Below are positions 30,972 to 42,493 of a DNA stretch of 64,000 nucleotides, piece after piece. The notes below the pieces were generated by a model. It did no database searches. It was not told where the DNA came from and saw only the letters and a list, made by a program, of their open reading frames with translations. Every line of letters starts with the position of its first letter. Positions within the stretch are counted from its first letter, which is position 1. This DNA comes from Tillandsia leiboldiana (taxonomy: Eukaryota > Streptophyta > Magnoliopsida > Poales > Bromeliaceae): assembly GCA_029204045.2 (NCBI GenBank), contig CM055063.1, positions 40,829,562-40,893,561 of the forward strand, written 5' to 3'. A program made the position numbers and the translations under genes.

Positions 30972-33900
30972 TGTCACGCCCCGGGGTCAAAACTGCGATC
31001 CGGGCTCGCCAACAGATCCGTCGCCCATACGGGAAGCCCCGTATAGATGTAGCGACTACCTGCAAAAGATCATCTACACTAATAGATATCAGAGCTGAAA
31101 AGTAAAAGCTGAATTAAAATAAATACAACTCCCAATATAATACAACAAGTCCTCACCAAAAGTACATAAGTCTCTCAAAAGTGGAAGAAAAGTACAATTC
31201 TAAACCTCACTACAAAGGTCTCTCAACAAAAAACTCTCAAAAATATAAAAAGGGTACATCTACTCTCTGGATGATGACTAGTAGGGATCTAGCTCGCGAC
31301 TCCCTCGCCTCGGTCAGAAGAATCAGCAACTGGATCAACAGGAACATGAGTAGAAGTCCCAGGGGAAAAAGACACCACGAAGGGTGTGAGAACTACTTCC
31401 CACAGTAGTTCTCAGTGGGTGCCGCCAACAAGCCCGACGGTCTGCCCACTAAGTCTACCAGAGGCATAAAGTAATAACGTAATACTGAATGAAAGAGCTG
31501 GAAAGGAAAAACTCTACAACTACTATGCCCTATCTAGATGCTCAAAAAGTGGAACAGATGATAACTTGGTGCATCTACTATCCCTCAACTCAGATCACCC
31601 AATCTACCTGACTGCCTCCTCGTGTCCAGTCAAACCTGCACCTACCTACTACCGTTATATCCCGGAGGACCGGACATACGTAGGGCGTCCGTAGCTGCCA
31701 AAACTGGCCCAGCCAGAGGGATTGCGTCCGTAACTGCCAAAACTGGCCCAGTCAGAGGGACGGCGTCCGTAACTGCCAAAACTGGCCCAGTCAGAGGGAC
31801 GGCGTCGACAAGTCGCGATACCAAAGTGCAGACCCACCCCGGACGTGGCACTCGAGGGGAGCGACCCCAACGAGGACAAGGGTATCCGCGCACTCTGTCG
31901 AGCCCAGGTGGCACTGCAGGCTATAGTCCAAAATCCATGCTCACGCTCTGAACGGAAGGACTCAATCCTCAAACATCTCGCACAACAGTCGGAGCACTCT
32001 CGACGACTCAGTTGATCAGCTCACACGGAACACAAGACACTAGCCTCACCAACCGCTCACAGCATAAAACACACTGGCTGGAGATACTCCACAGCCAGGA
32101 TCGACCCACAACTAAGGCCTAACAAATCTGGTCGGACAACACTCAACGACTCGGGACCACCGTGAACCCAACGGTTCCCGACAACAGAACATCAACCACA
32201 CAGATAACTCAGGAAGGACTGACACCATAAGGGTTTGGAAAACCCGATAGGTCGGTGCTAAGAACCCTATCAAACAAGAACAGACTCTAGGCTCCGCCTA
32301 TCGAGGTTCCCGGCCCCTTACAGTTCGGGAACACGACAACTTCGGTTCAACACACAGAAGATATCAACCAGGGCCCGAAAGTTCCGGGAGACCAACACCT
32401 ACAACCCTATCTACCAGAACAGGTTCCAGGCTCGGCCCCCGTGGCTTTCGTCCCGACAAAAGAATGGCCCCTAGAACCCAGACCACTCGAATCCTTACGA
32501 GTGGGGAAATTTACAGGAAAAAGGGTGACATTTGTTACTGATAACTATTTTCACTCGACCCACGCGGGTGAGGACTAAAAGTAGTTCCCTTTTTAAAAAA
32601 CCATCTTGATTTGAGGAGAAATCCATTTTAATGATTTTTAGTTCTTTTTAGGAAAAACAGTTAGAAAACTAGTATTTACCCAAACCCCGAAGGGCTGATG
32701 CCTTTGTCCAATCAAACAAGAACAGACTTCAGCGGCCCTCCGAAGCTTGGAAGAAAACATCGATAGACTAAAATCATGTGTATGTCAAAAAGGTTTTGGG
32801 TTCTAGGTCAAGCTAACACAAGCACACAACTGCCACTAACACAGTGGCGACAGCACAAACAGGGATACAAGACCTCCCGGGACTACAGTTTACCCAAACG
32901 CCTCCTGGCACAGATAAGCGACCCATTACAACTACCAGACTCCACTCTGCTCCCAAGCACGAGTGCAAATGCATCCCACACTAAAAGAAAGTCCCGACCT
33001 CTCGGCCCACTACCCGGGCGAGGATAACACTATGTCCAGGAATGGAAGAACAGTGTGGATGTCTAAACATAAATAACCCTAGCCCAAGTGAGGGTTTTCT
33101 ACTGGTCTGGTTACACATGCAACATATGACGGGGGTGCTAGGTCAAGTTCCAAGATAACCATAATCACAGTCTGAAATTCCGTCCCAAAGATGCCAATTA
33201 TTCACCTGCAGAATGGGCTCCGAAAAATCCAATAAAAATACTGTCGCGATTCTCGCGTCGAGACCTTCGAAACGGGTACCTGCACGCCCAATTCCGAGCA
33301 TCGTAGGCCAGGTTACAAATTCCACAACAAAGGGTGCACAAAACCACACAGCAACATAACTGTAATTCCATGCACAGATAAGGGGGAAAACATATACCTT
33401 CAGGAAAATCTCAGAAAAATCTAAGAAAAATACTATGATAATTCTCGCGTCGAGTATATGAAAAAATTGTGTAGGAGTGTCTCAATCCGATCCCCGGTTG
33501 CGGAGATATCACCGAAAAACCACGCCGTTGTCCAAAACTCCACCACAAAAACCGTGTCATAGTAAACTCGGAAAAACACCTCAAAAAGCGCAAAACTAGG
33601 GGATTTTGAAAATACCTAGATCGTAGCTTTGTCTGTCGTGAATCTAGCGGCGAAGAAATCGCTCGAAAAGGTGGTCGGAGTAGGCCGGGAGAGCTCGCGC
33701 ACCGAAACACGACGAAGGAGAACACAAAAGGACGAGCGTCGCGCCGCACCGTAAAAATGGAAACCTCAGGAAGCGTGCCACATAAAATCTCCGAACTCTG
33801 CAGATGGATGCAGCACTGCATGTGGATCAACTTTGCTGAAGGCCTCAAGTCAGTTTGAAGCTCAGAAACACGAAAAAAATGGAGAAGAAGAAGTCTCGGA

Positions 33901-34683
33901 TCCTTAAATTGCCCCAAAAAACAAATCAAATAATACCGGTAGAGTCCCCGGTTCCGGGCGCCCGGAAGATTCGGGCTGCTACAGCGTTGGGCCCGGCCCA
34001 ACACTGTGCAGGCCCGAATCCCTCACGGGCCTCCACGTAGCCCGCCAAACAGGCGACAGCAACACTGTCCACCCGGCTCGCGCCATGTGGCCGCCTCCAA
34101 ACACCGACGCGTGGCCCGACAGTCGGTCAACGCGCGCCTGGCGCGCGCACGTGCGCGCGCTATCGCACTATGCCAGGCACGCGCCACGAGGCAAGCCGCT
34201 CCAGCTCGGTGCACCGGGCGCGCTACACCGCACCAACTGCAGGCCGCCACGTGTTCGGCCTCAGGTGCACGCCGGAGCCGTGGACCGCGCACCTGCCCGC
34301 GCGCCCGCGCCCCTGCCCGCGCACTGCGCGCTGCCCGCGCCTGCCCGCCGCCGCGCCTGCGTCCGCGTCGCCGCGCTCCGCTGCCGCCGCCGTCGCCCGC
34401 CGGCGGCCGAAACAGTACCATCTGCCTCGAAAAACGTGCGCGTCATCCGGGCTCCGAAAAATGCAAGTAAATAGTCCATTTTCATTCTTTTCGCCCGCAG
34501 AATCCAAATCCGAAGTCCGTTTTGCCCAATTCCACTTCTAAATTTTCCCAAAGGCCACCGGGGTTGCAAACTTAATCCCAAATTGCACCATAAATCCATT
34601 TCTTGGGCCCGACACGCGCACAAACCCTCCCAAAGGCTACTAATCCATCAGTAATCTCTTAAGTGGGGATTCGGGTCCTCAAA
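30972..34683 (-). mobile_element. 5' LTR of B (with 315-bp deletion)
   Basis: Collinear with the 3' LTR of B but lacking the segment corresponding to 26829-27143; the junction is at 33162-33165. The hairpin is at 31387-31414 (perfect stem), the 39-bp units at 31689-31805, and the 15-base motif at 32269 and 32711. Its TATA-like site is mutated (TTAAATTG near 33905). Confidence 0.92.
31689..31805. repeat. 39-bp tandem repeat, three units (B 5' LTR)
   Basis: Units start at 31689, 31728 and 31767. Confidence 0.9.
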
Positions 34684-34688
34684 CCTTT
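34684..34688. repeat. target-site duplication of B, right copy
   Basis: CCTTT, followed by ATTATAAAATATC exactly as after CCTTT at 40754. Confidence 0.93.
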
Positions 34689-36831
34689 ATTATAAAATAT
34701 CATTTCCACTCAACCCCCTTGGGGTGAGGATAAAATTGCCCCTTTTTGAGAACCGTCTTGAATTGAGAAAACCAACTTTTATAGATTTTAGTTCTTGAAA
34801 AGTCAGTTAAAAACAAGTTTATTTTCCGAACTCCCAAGGGTTGATGCCGACGCCTAATCAAACAAGAACAGGCTCCGACGACCCCTAGAAATTCGGAAGG
34901 AAAATACTGGTTTACTAATATCATGAGTGTCCAAAAACGTTCTGGGTTCAAGGTCCTGATAACACACGTGCACCACGATCACAACATGGTGGTGACGAGA
35001 AAAACGAAGAAATGACCAAAGACCCGGGACCAACGTTTACCCAAAACGGTTCCCAAAACACTAACACTGGCCTAACACAGCCACCAGACCCCACTCAGCC
35101 CCCAGGCCCGAGTGCAACACCCGTCCCACAATACCCTGACCACTCGGCCCACTACCCGGGCGAGGAACTCTATGTCCAGAAGAAATGCAATGTGTGGGAT
35201 GTCTAAAGCATAAAAGAACCTAGTCTAGATTAAGGTTCTCTATTGGTCTGGTTAAACACATGCAACATATGACGGGGGTGCTAGTCAAAGTTCCAATGAA
35301 ACACTTAAACTAGCATGCAAAATCATATCATAATAGAATTAGAAAGAAGTCCGCAGACATGGAGAGAAAAAAACCAACCCACCTCGGTTTGCCACAAATT
35401 GCTCGTAGACACTTGCAATTGGCCTCCACGTGATTCCCTTGCCTCCACGTGGTCCGCACGCAAAACGATGCCCGCTGCCAGAGTTCGCACGCATAACGGA
35501 GTCAGCACGCAAAACGGAGCATGCCGCCGGAGTCCGCACGCAAAACGGAGTCTGCACGCAAAACGGAGCACGCCGCCGGAGTCCGCAAGCAAAACGGAGC
35601 ACGGTGCCGTAATCCGCACGCGAAACAGAGTCCTCACGGAAAACGGAGCACCCCGCCGGAGTCCGCACACAAAACGGACCACGGTGCTGAAATCCGCAAG
35701 CAAAACGGAGTCCGCACGCAAAACGGAGCAAGCTGCCGGAGTCCGCACGCAAAACGGTGTAGTAAAACACGGTCCCTAACACGCATAAGAGCAAGGGGTC
35801 AAATCAAAAGTCCAAAAGGATGCCTCAAAACTGTGCCAAAAACACCACAAAATCAACACGCGGGACCTACCTCGACAGTGGCGCGCCGCCCAACCGGCCC
35901 ATTGGAACACCTCGCGCGCTCCGCGAGGTCCACGGTCCACCGCCGCACCCCACGAAATCCCCTCCCTCACTCCCTCTTGGTGCTCGGTTGGAGAAGAAAG
36001 GGAAGAAGAGAGGAGAAATGACGCTCGGGTGGAGAAGAAAGAAAAGAAGAAGAAGAGAAGGAGAAGGAGGAGAAGGGGTGGTCCATTGGACCCACCCCAC
36101 GGTTCCCCCCAATGGGGAACCGCCAAGTGGCGTTCCACCACAAGGGGCATGCCCACCAGGACCAGGCGCGCGCCCCACTGCCACGCGGCGCACGTCCCGC
36201 GCGCCACGCTGGCGCGGCAGCCCGCGCGCCACACGGGCGCGCGTTACATCGCGCCACACAGGCGCGGGACACCCCGCGCGCCACACGGGCGCGCGCCCCC
36301 CGCGCCCGCGCGGGCGCAAATGGGGGCCTGTCACGTGGTGGCCCCCGCGCTGACCCGTGCAGGCAGGCTCGTTTTCCCAACGCGCCAGCTGCGGCGCCCT
36401 CGCGCAGAACGCCCCACGCCGCACCTCGGGATCCGCGCACGCACCTCGGGATCCGTGCACACACCATGAAAAATGCGCGCATCATCCGGGCTCCGAAAAA
36501 AGCAAGTAAATAGTCCATTTTCAAAGATTTCGCGCGCTGAATCAGAATTCGAAGTCCGTTTTGCCAAATTCCAACTCTAAAAATTGCCGAAGGCATCAGG
36601 AGAGGTGATCTTTTATCCAAACTTCGCCCTGAGTCCAATTTTGACATCAGTGTCGCGCGAAACCACTTCTAAACACTCGACGGGTCCTCTAATTCCCACG
36701 TGTTCCCTTTTTAAGCCCGAAATCCATCACTTGTGTCCAAATTGCGCACAAAGACCACCGAGACACCACGCAGGCCACCCAAAAGCTTCCAAACAACCAG
36801 CAAACCCAACGCGGGGATCCGGGTCCTCACA
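34689..36831 (-). mobile_element. 3' LTR of A, second piece
   Basis: Continues the LTR beyond B up to CCTCACA. It carries a minisatellite (35459-35765), GC-rich CGCGCCACACGGGCG repeats (about 36200-36300) and the 377-bp stretch missing from the other LTR. The apparent frames through 35315-36513 follow the repeats. Confidence 0.9.
35459..35765. repeat. GCACGCAAAACGGAG minisatellite in LTR A (3' copy)
   Basis: About twelve copies of GCACGCAAAACGGAG or near versions are spaced 21-31 bases apart, joined by GTCC, GTCT or CACGCCGCCGGAGTCC spacers. The other LTR has the same array at about 41521-41835 with different unit order and more changes. Confidence 0.85.
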
Positions 36832-37779
36832 TCCTCCCCCACTAAAAGAAAGTTTCGTCATCGAAACTAACACGGCTCAAAAGGGGAGTTCCAAAGCCAA
36901 AGGTAAGTATCCATCAACACCGTCTCCAGCTCCCCAGTCGCTACGCACACTCCGCGAAGCGAGTCCACACGGCTAGGAGTCCAAAAGCTGGAAAAACCCC
37001 ACGAATTCCAAAGGACAGAGGACAAGGAAGAATGACCAACTCTACTCGTCCAAAACTACACGAATTACGCCAACACAACCAACAAGAAGGGTAAAGGCCC
37101 CACCAGCAGGAAAGTCGTCAACCCCAACTCTCAATTTAGAAAAATGGCTGAAATTAATGAAAAGTCCGAAAATTCCGAAAGGACCAATGCCTTCGCCCCA
37201 ATCAAACAAGAACAGGTTCGGGCACCGTCTCCATTTCTGGAGCAGTTTTTCAAAGTTTTCGTCCTGTTCGAAAATTTCAACACAAGGGCGAAAAAAAAGG
37301 AGAGAAGTGTTGAAGTCGTTCTTGCCGCGGCTACAAAATGAAAGCTACGATCTAACCGTGACCCCTAAGGACACAACCTCACGTCCTAATCGTCACCTAC
37401 GATCCAAAAGTAGCACCTAGCCCCAAGCCGCTGAAGCCACAGCTGCAGGAAGGATACCCCGGCAACCCAAGAGAATGAACTCCCCCTAGTCCAACTCGCG
37501 GAAAAGTCACAGATCTCATTCCACTATCAGCAGTTGCGCGATACCGCACCAACTGGTCCATCCTGTGTGCTCAATCTGAGTCGGGGAGCTGTCACAGAAC
37601 CGTAGCACCTGCCGGTATAATTCCAAATCTCAACTATACTGGACACGATCCACAAGGCTCCCCCACATGCACAACACCAATAGGAATATGTACCTCTAGT
37701 GCACGTGGTAACAACTCTACCTCCAGTCCAGACAGGAAAGCCAAAAACACTCAACTCAAACTGCTGTAAAGAAATCATG

Positions 37780-38920
37780 CCCGCGACAACCTGGTCCACT
37801 GCCGTAGCGCCCTCCAACCGGGCGGTACAGACTCATCCGCTAGATGTAGGTGGTCGTCGCTCAGTCTGCCCCGACGTCGTGGCCCTATCTGCCTGGCGAT
37901 AAATCGGAGGAGCTCCTTCATCCCGAAGAGGTAGCGGGGGTGCCGTCGCAAGCGGTATTGCCGTAAGCACTGCTCGAGGGCATGCTGTCTGAAAATGTCC
38001 CGACTGTCCACACGAAAACATCGCCCCTGCCTGTGGTCACACTGGGGTGACAAATGCGGTCCTCCGTAGATAACCAATCCATGCTACCGCCGCGCCACTC
38101 TGATGTAGGTACTGATGCTGCCATCGGGGTCCACCCGATCCCTGGCATCTCTGAAATCCGCTATCCTGGAAAAAGAATTCAGAAATGCCTCTGCCGACCG
38201 ATCTATGCTCCATCACCCGGCACGAAGCTCAAAAATCCAGAACTCGCCTCTGGCGGCAGATCCCTATCCAATGGGACTGCAACGCCACGCTCCATCGAAG
38301 CGTCAATATCCGTAACGGAGGGACCAACTAAACTGAAAGGTATCCTGGCACAATCCACTCCCAATCACACATATCCTATGCGCTTCGTCCCTCGAAACCT
38401 GGAGCGCGCAGTTCAACCACTGCAAAAACTCCCTAGCACAGGGAGGCTCTCAAATAGTCTCTCCATCACCACCAACCCCAATTCTGCCAACAAGGGCTCC
38501 AACTCAAACCTATGAATCGGGATGGTTCAGACTACCGGGACTGACTTCATCGATCAATGATGTCCCAAAACTCATCTACTATCCGCTATCCACCCTGCTT
38601 CGTTGCCTCGGCACTACTCGTCGGCACGGAGGGGGCTGCTCGCTCCATCGGTGCCACTGGTACAACTGAATATGTCACTGCATAGGAGGAAAGTGCTGGA
38701 GGACTCTCAAGCGGTACAGCAACTGGCTATGCTCTCTGCTCCAACAGGCGCATCAAACGTTCCATGGTCTCCTCCTGGCATCGGACAGCCTCCGACAACT
38801 GTGCCATCTGGATCCATAACTCCTGGGTCTCGCTCTGCTCTAATAGCTTTGCCTCCCGCTGCTCGGGTACTCATAAGATGCGGGGTGTGCCCCCTTCACA
38901 ACACGACGTCTCGGGGGCAT
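37780..38920 (-). pseudogene. decayed gag of A
   Basis: The start ATG is at 38920-38918 (MPPRRRVVKG). The zinc-knuckle part survives in pieces: GGPHLSPQCDHRQGRCF in one frame and MFSCGQSGHFQTACP (near 37979-38021) in the next. A frameshift therefore lies inside the second knuckle. The capsid domain between is not readable in one frame. It is homologous to gag of F but non-functional. Confidence 0.65.
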
Positions 38921-39194
38921 CGTAGTCCACTGCACAATAACAAACATCAGGACACAACAACCATACGACCCAATCCAGCGAAAGTCTAAGACATGCCATC
39001 CATTCCATAGCATTATGTTGTCTGCAGCCAACATAATCGCTTAGGAGAATAAGCATGCCAATCACTCATCCCGTCTCATAGGAGAGGTATAAAACTCAAT
39101 CAGGACTCTCGCTAAAAGTCACGACTCTCACGTAGTCATCCTAATGTCCAAGCACAAGCCTAGGGTTTCTAAGTCCACAATGACCTACAATCTA

Positions 39195-39207
39195 GGCTCT
39201 GATACCA
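39195..39207 (-). other. primer-binding site of A
   Basis: GGCTCTGATACCA on this strand, eight bases from the 5' LTR. Confidence 0.93.
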
Positions 39208-39215
39208 CTCAAATC

Positions 39216-42200
39216 TGTCACGCCCTGGGTCGAAACTGCGACCCGGGCTCGCCAACAGATCCGCCGTCGACACGGGAAGCCCCGCACCGACGAAGCGTCT
39301 AACCTGCAAAAGATAGAACTACAGCTACACAGATATCAGAGCGGAAAATGAAAGCTGTAATATAAAATCAAACTAATACAAAGCTGAAAATAAATACAAA
39401 GTCCATCTCCCCAAATACCTGAATAATACAAGGTCAGATACAAATAAAAATCCACCTATACAACATCTACGAATCCAAAAAGGGAGATAACTAAAACTAG
39501 AAATATAACAATACACAGTGAATCCCACAGTCCGGGATGGTACATCTACCTCACTAAAAGAGGACTATGCTGGTAGGGAACTATCTTGTGACTCCCTGTC
39601 CTCGGTTCGTCGAGCCAGCTCGGGCAGGAATGGAAGAAAAAGCCTCAGCAACCTGTCACCGACAGAGGGTGTGAGAACTACATCCTACAGTAGTTCTCAC
39701 TGGGTACCGTCTCCAAGACCCACGGTCTACCCACTAAGTCTACTAGAGACATAAGATAACAGAAAAAGACTGTGATAATGAAAAATAAGCTGGAAAAGTA
39801 TCTATAGCTATCATGCCTCTATCTACTATGCTCAATGGGAAAAAGAACACAGATGATGGTATGCATCCACTCACTACTGCTAATATGTCATAAGTACTAT
39901 GCTCAAAGAAAACTCTACTAAGACACATGCTGTGCAACCACTCACTCACAGTAACCCAAATCTCAGTGACTGCCCCATAGGGTCCAGTCAAGCCTGCGCC
40001 CCCTAGTGTATCAACCAGGGCGTCCCATCGGACTATCTCAATCTCACGCAAAGTGACCCCATGGTAACTCGGCTAGGGGTATCAAGCGACCACTAGTATA
40101 TGAACTAGGCGCATCATCATCTCATTATCACACGCACCCAGGGCGTAACTCGTGGGGAGCGACCCCAATGAGCTCAAGTATCTCATCTGTCTCAGTAAGC
40201 GGCATATGCAGGCCATAATCCACGATCAAACAGATCGGTAACTCGAATACCCCAAAAACCATCACTCAGTCGGAGAACCCTCCACGACTCAATCTCACAA
40301 CACTAACTCACTAAAAGAAGGTACTACATAGCTGGGACCGCCGTCACACCAAACGGCTCCCAAAAAGACACCCCACTCATAGGCGACAAGAACCGACTGA
40401 CGCAGCAAAGGTCCGAGAATCCCGTTAGGCCGGTGCCTAGAACCCCAATCAAACAAGAACAGACTCTAGGCTCAGCCTATCGAAGTTCTCGATCCTTTAC
40501 CGTTCAGGGATTCGGCCCCTCTCGGTTAAAGTGGGAAACCAACTCAACACACCAAACTCACGGGCTGGAGATGCTCAACAGCCAGAACCGCGAAGGGTTC
40601 GAAAACCCCAGGAAACTAATACCTACGACCCCAATCAAACAAGAACAGGCTATATGCGTAGACTCCCGTTGTTTTCAACCCAAGAATGAAATCAACCCTT
40701 AGAACCCAGATCACTCACCCCGGCCGGGCGAGAAAATTTAGGAGAAAAGATGACCTTTATTATAAAATATCATTTCCACTCAACCCCCTTGGGGTGAGGA
40801 TAAAATTGCCCCTTTTTGAAAATCGTCTTGAATTGAGAAAACCAACTTTTATAGATTTTAGTTCTTGAAAAATCAGTTAAAAACAAGTTTATTTTCCGAA
40901 CTCCCAAGGGTTGATGCCGACGCCAAATCAAAAAAGAACAGGCTCCGACGACCCCTAGAAATTCGGAAGGAAAATACTGGTTTACTAATATCATCAGTGT
41001 CCAAAAATGTTCTGGGTTCAAGGTCCTGATAACACACGTGCACCACGATTACAACATGGTGGTGACGAGAAAAACGGAGAAATGACCAAAGACCCGGGAC
41101 CACCATTTACCCAAAACGGTTCCCAAAACACTAACACTAGACTAACACAGCCACCAGACCCCACTCAGCCCCCAGGCCCGAGTGCAACACCCGTCCCACA
41201 ATACCCTGACCACTCGGCCCACTACCCGGGCGAGGAAGTCTATGTCCAGAAGAAATGCAATGTGTGGGATGTCTAAAGCATAAAAGAACCTAGCCCAGAT
41301 TAAGGTTCTCTATTGGTCTGGTTAAACACATGCAACATATGACGGGGGTGCTAGTCAAAGTTCCAAAGAAACACTTAAAATAGCATGCAAAATCCTATCA
41401 TAATAGAATTAGAAAGAAGTCCGTAGACTTGGAGAGAAAAAAACCGACCCACCTCGGTTTGCCACCAATTGCTCGTAGACACTTGAAATTGGCCTCCACG
41501 CGATTTCCTTGCCTCCACGTGGTCCGCACGCAAAACGATGCCCACTACCGAAGTCCGCACGCAAAACGGAGTCCGCACGCAAAACGGGGCACGCCGCCGG
41601 AGTCCGCACGCAAAACGAATTCGCACGCAAAACAGAGTCTGCACGCAAAACGGAGCACGCCACCGGATTTCGCACGCAATACGGAGCACGGTGCCAAAAT
41701 CAGCACGCAAAACGGAGCACGCCACAGGAGTCCGCACACAAAATGGAGCACGGTGCCGAAATCCGCACGCAAAACGGAGTCTGCACGCAAAACGAAGCAT
41801 GCTGTCGGAGTCCGCACGCAAATCGGTGTAGTAAAACACGGTCCCTAACACGCATAAGAGCAAGGGTTCAAATCCAAAGTCCAAAAGGATGCCTCAAAAC
41901 TATGCCAAAAACACCGCAAAATCGACACGCGGGACCTACCTCGCGCCACACAGGCGCGGGACACCCCGCCCGCCCCCCGCGCCCGCGCGGGCGCAAATGG
42001 TGGCCTGCCACGTGGCGGGCCCCGTGCTGACCCGCGCAGGCAGGCGCGTTTTCCAAACGCGCCAGCTGCGCCGCCCTCGCCCAGAACACCCCACGCCGCA
42101 CCTCGGGATCCGCGCACACACACCACGGAAAACGCGCATCATCCGGGCTCCGAAAAAAGCAAGTAAGTAGTCCATTCTCAACGATTTCGCGCGCTGAATC

Positions 42201-42488
42201 CAAATCCGAAGTCTGTTTTGCCAAATTCCAACTCTAAAAATTACCGAAGGCATCCGGAGAGGTGATCTTTTATCCAAACTTCGCCCTGAGTCCAATTTTG
42301 ACATCTGTGTCGCGCGAAACCACTTCTAAACACTCGACGGGTCCTCCAATTCCTACTTGATCCCTTTTTAAGCCCGAAATCCATCACTTGTGTCCAAATA
42401 GCGCACAAACACCACCGAGACACCACACAGGCCACCCAAAAGCTGCCAAACAACCAGCAAACCCAATGCAGGGATCCGGGTCCTCACA
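39216..42488 (-). mobile_element. 5' LTR of A (with 377-bp deletion)
   Basis: Uninterrupted 3273-bp LTR. It shows the empty site for B at 40754 and a deletion junction at 41941-41943 relative to the 3' LTR. The hairpin is at 39672-39699 and the 15-base motif at 40448, 40634 and 40927 (last one variant). It ends CCTCACA before CTAAG. Confidence 0.93.
41521..41835. repeat. GCACGCAAAACGGAG minisatellite in LTR A (5' copy)
   Basis: Counterpart of 35459-35765, with about twelve units. Substitutions and small length differences show independent change since insertion. Confidence 0.85.
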
Positions 42489-42493
42489 CTAAG
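42489..42493. repeat. target-site duplication of A, right copy
   Basis: CTAAG, matching 23085-23089. LTR C sequence resumes after it. Confidence 0.92.

Larger units (their letters stand above)
24633..34683 (-). mobile_element. element B, gag-only gypsy nested in the LTR of A
   Basis: Two LTRs (24633-28671, 4039 bp; 30972-34683, 3712 bp) flank a 2300-bp internal region. Primer site, polypurine tract and CCTTT duplications are all present. The outermost bases of the 5' LTR read CCTCAAA where CCTCACA is expected, a terminal mutation. The internal region contains only decayed gag. The length difference comes mainly from a 315-bp deletion in the 5' LTR. Confidence 0.92.
36832..39215 (-). other. 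internal region of A
   Basis: Same plan as the internal region of B and collinear with most of it: polypurine tract next to the 3' LTR, an unreadable 0.9 kb containing the 15-base motif at 37201-37215, decayed gag (about 37780-38920), leader, and primer site. No pol domain is present. Confidence 0.8.
23090..42488 (-). mobile_element. element A, gag-only gypsy carrying nested B
   Basis: A minus-strand element bounded by CTAAG duplications. It has a 3' LTR at 23090-24632 plus 34689-36831 (split by B), an internal region of 2384 bp (36832-39215) and a 5' LTR at 39216-42488. The termini, primer site and polypurine tract are those of F. The internal region has decayed gag and no pol enzyme domain. 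The two LTRs differ in length mainly because the 5' LTR has lost a 377-bp segment. Confidence 0.9.

Noticed and set aside
31622..31972. Protein with 13-residue repeats
   Set aside because: It is the 39-bp LTR repeat read in frame, and it appears on both strands.
35459..35765. CRISPR-like array of short repeats and spacers
   Set aside because: Spacers are themselves repeated, spacing is irregular, the array lies in a plant LTR and is copied in the sister LTR; no cas gene is present.
35315..36647. Repetitive frames with HAKRS- or RTQNG-like periods in LTR A
   Set aside because: Produced by the GCACGCAAAACGGAG minisatellite and neighbouring GC repeats.
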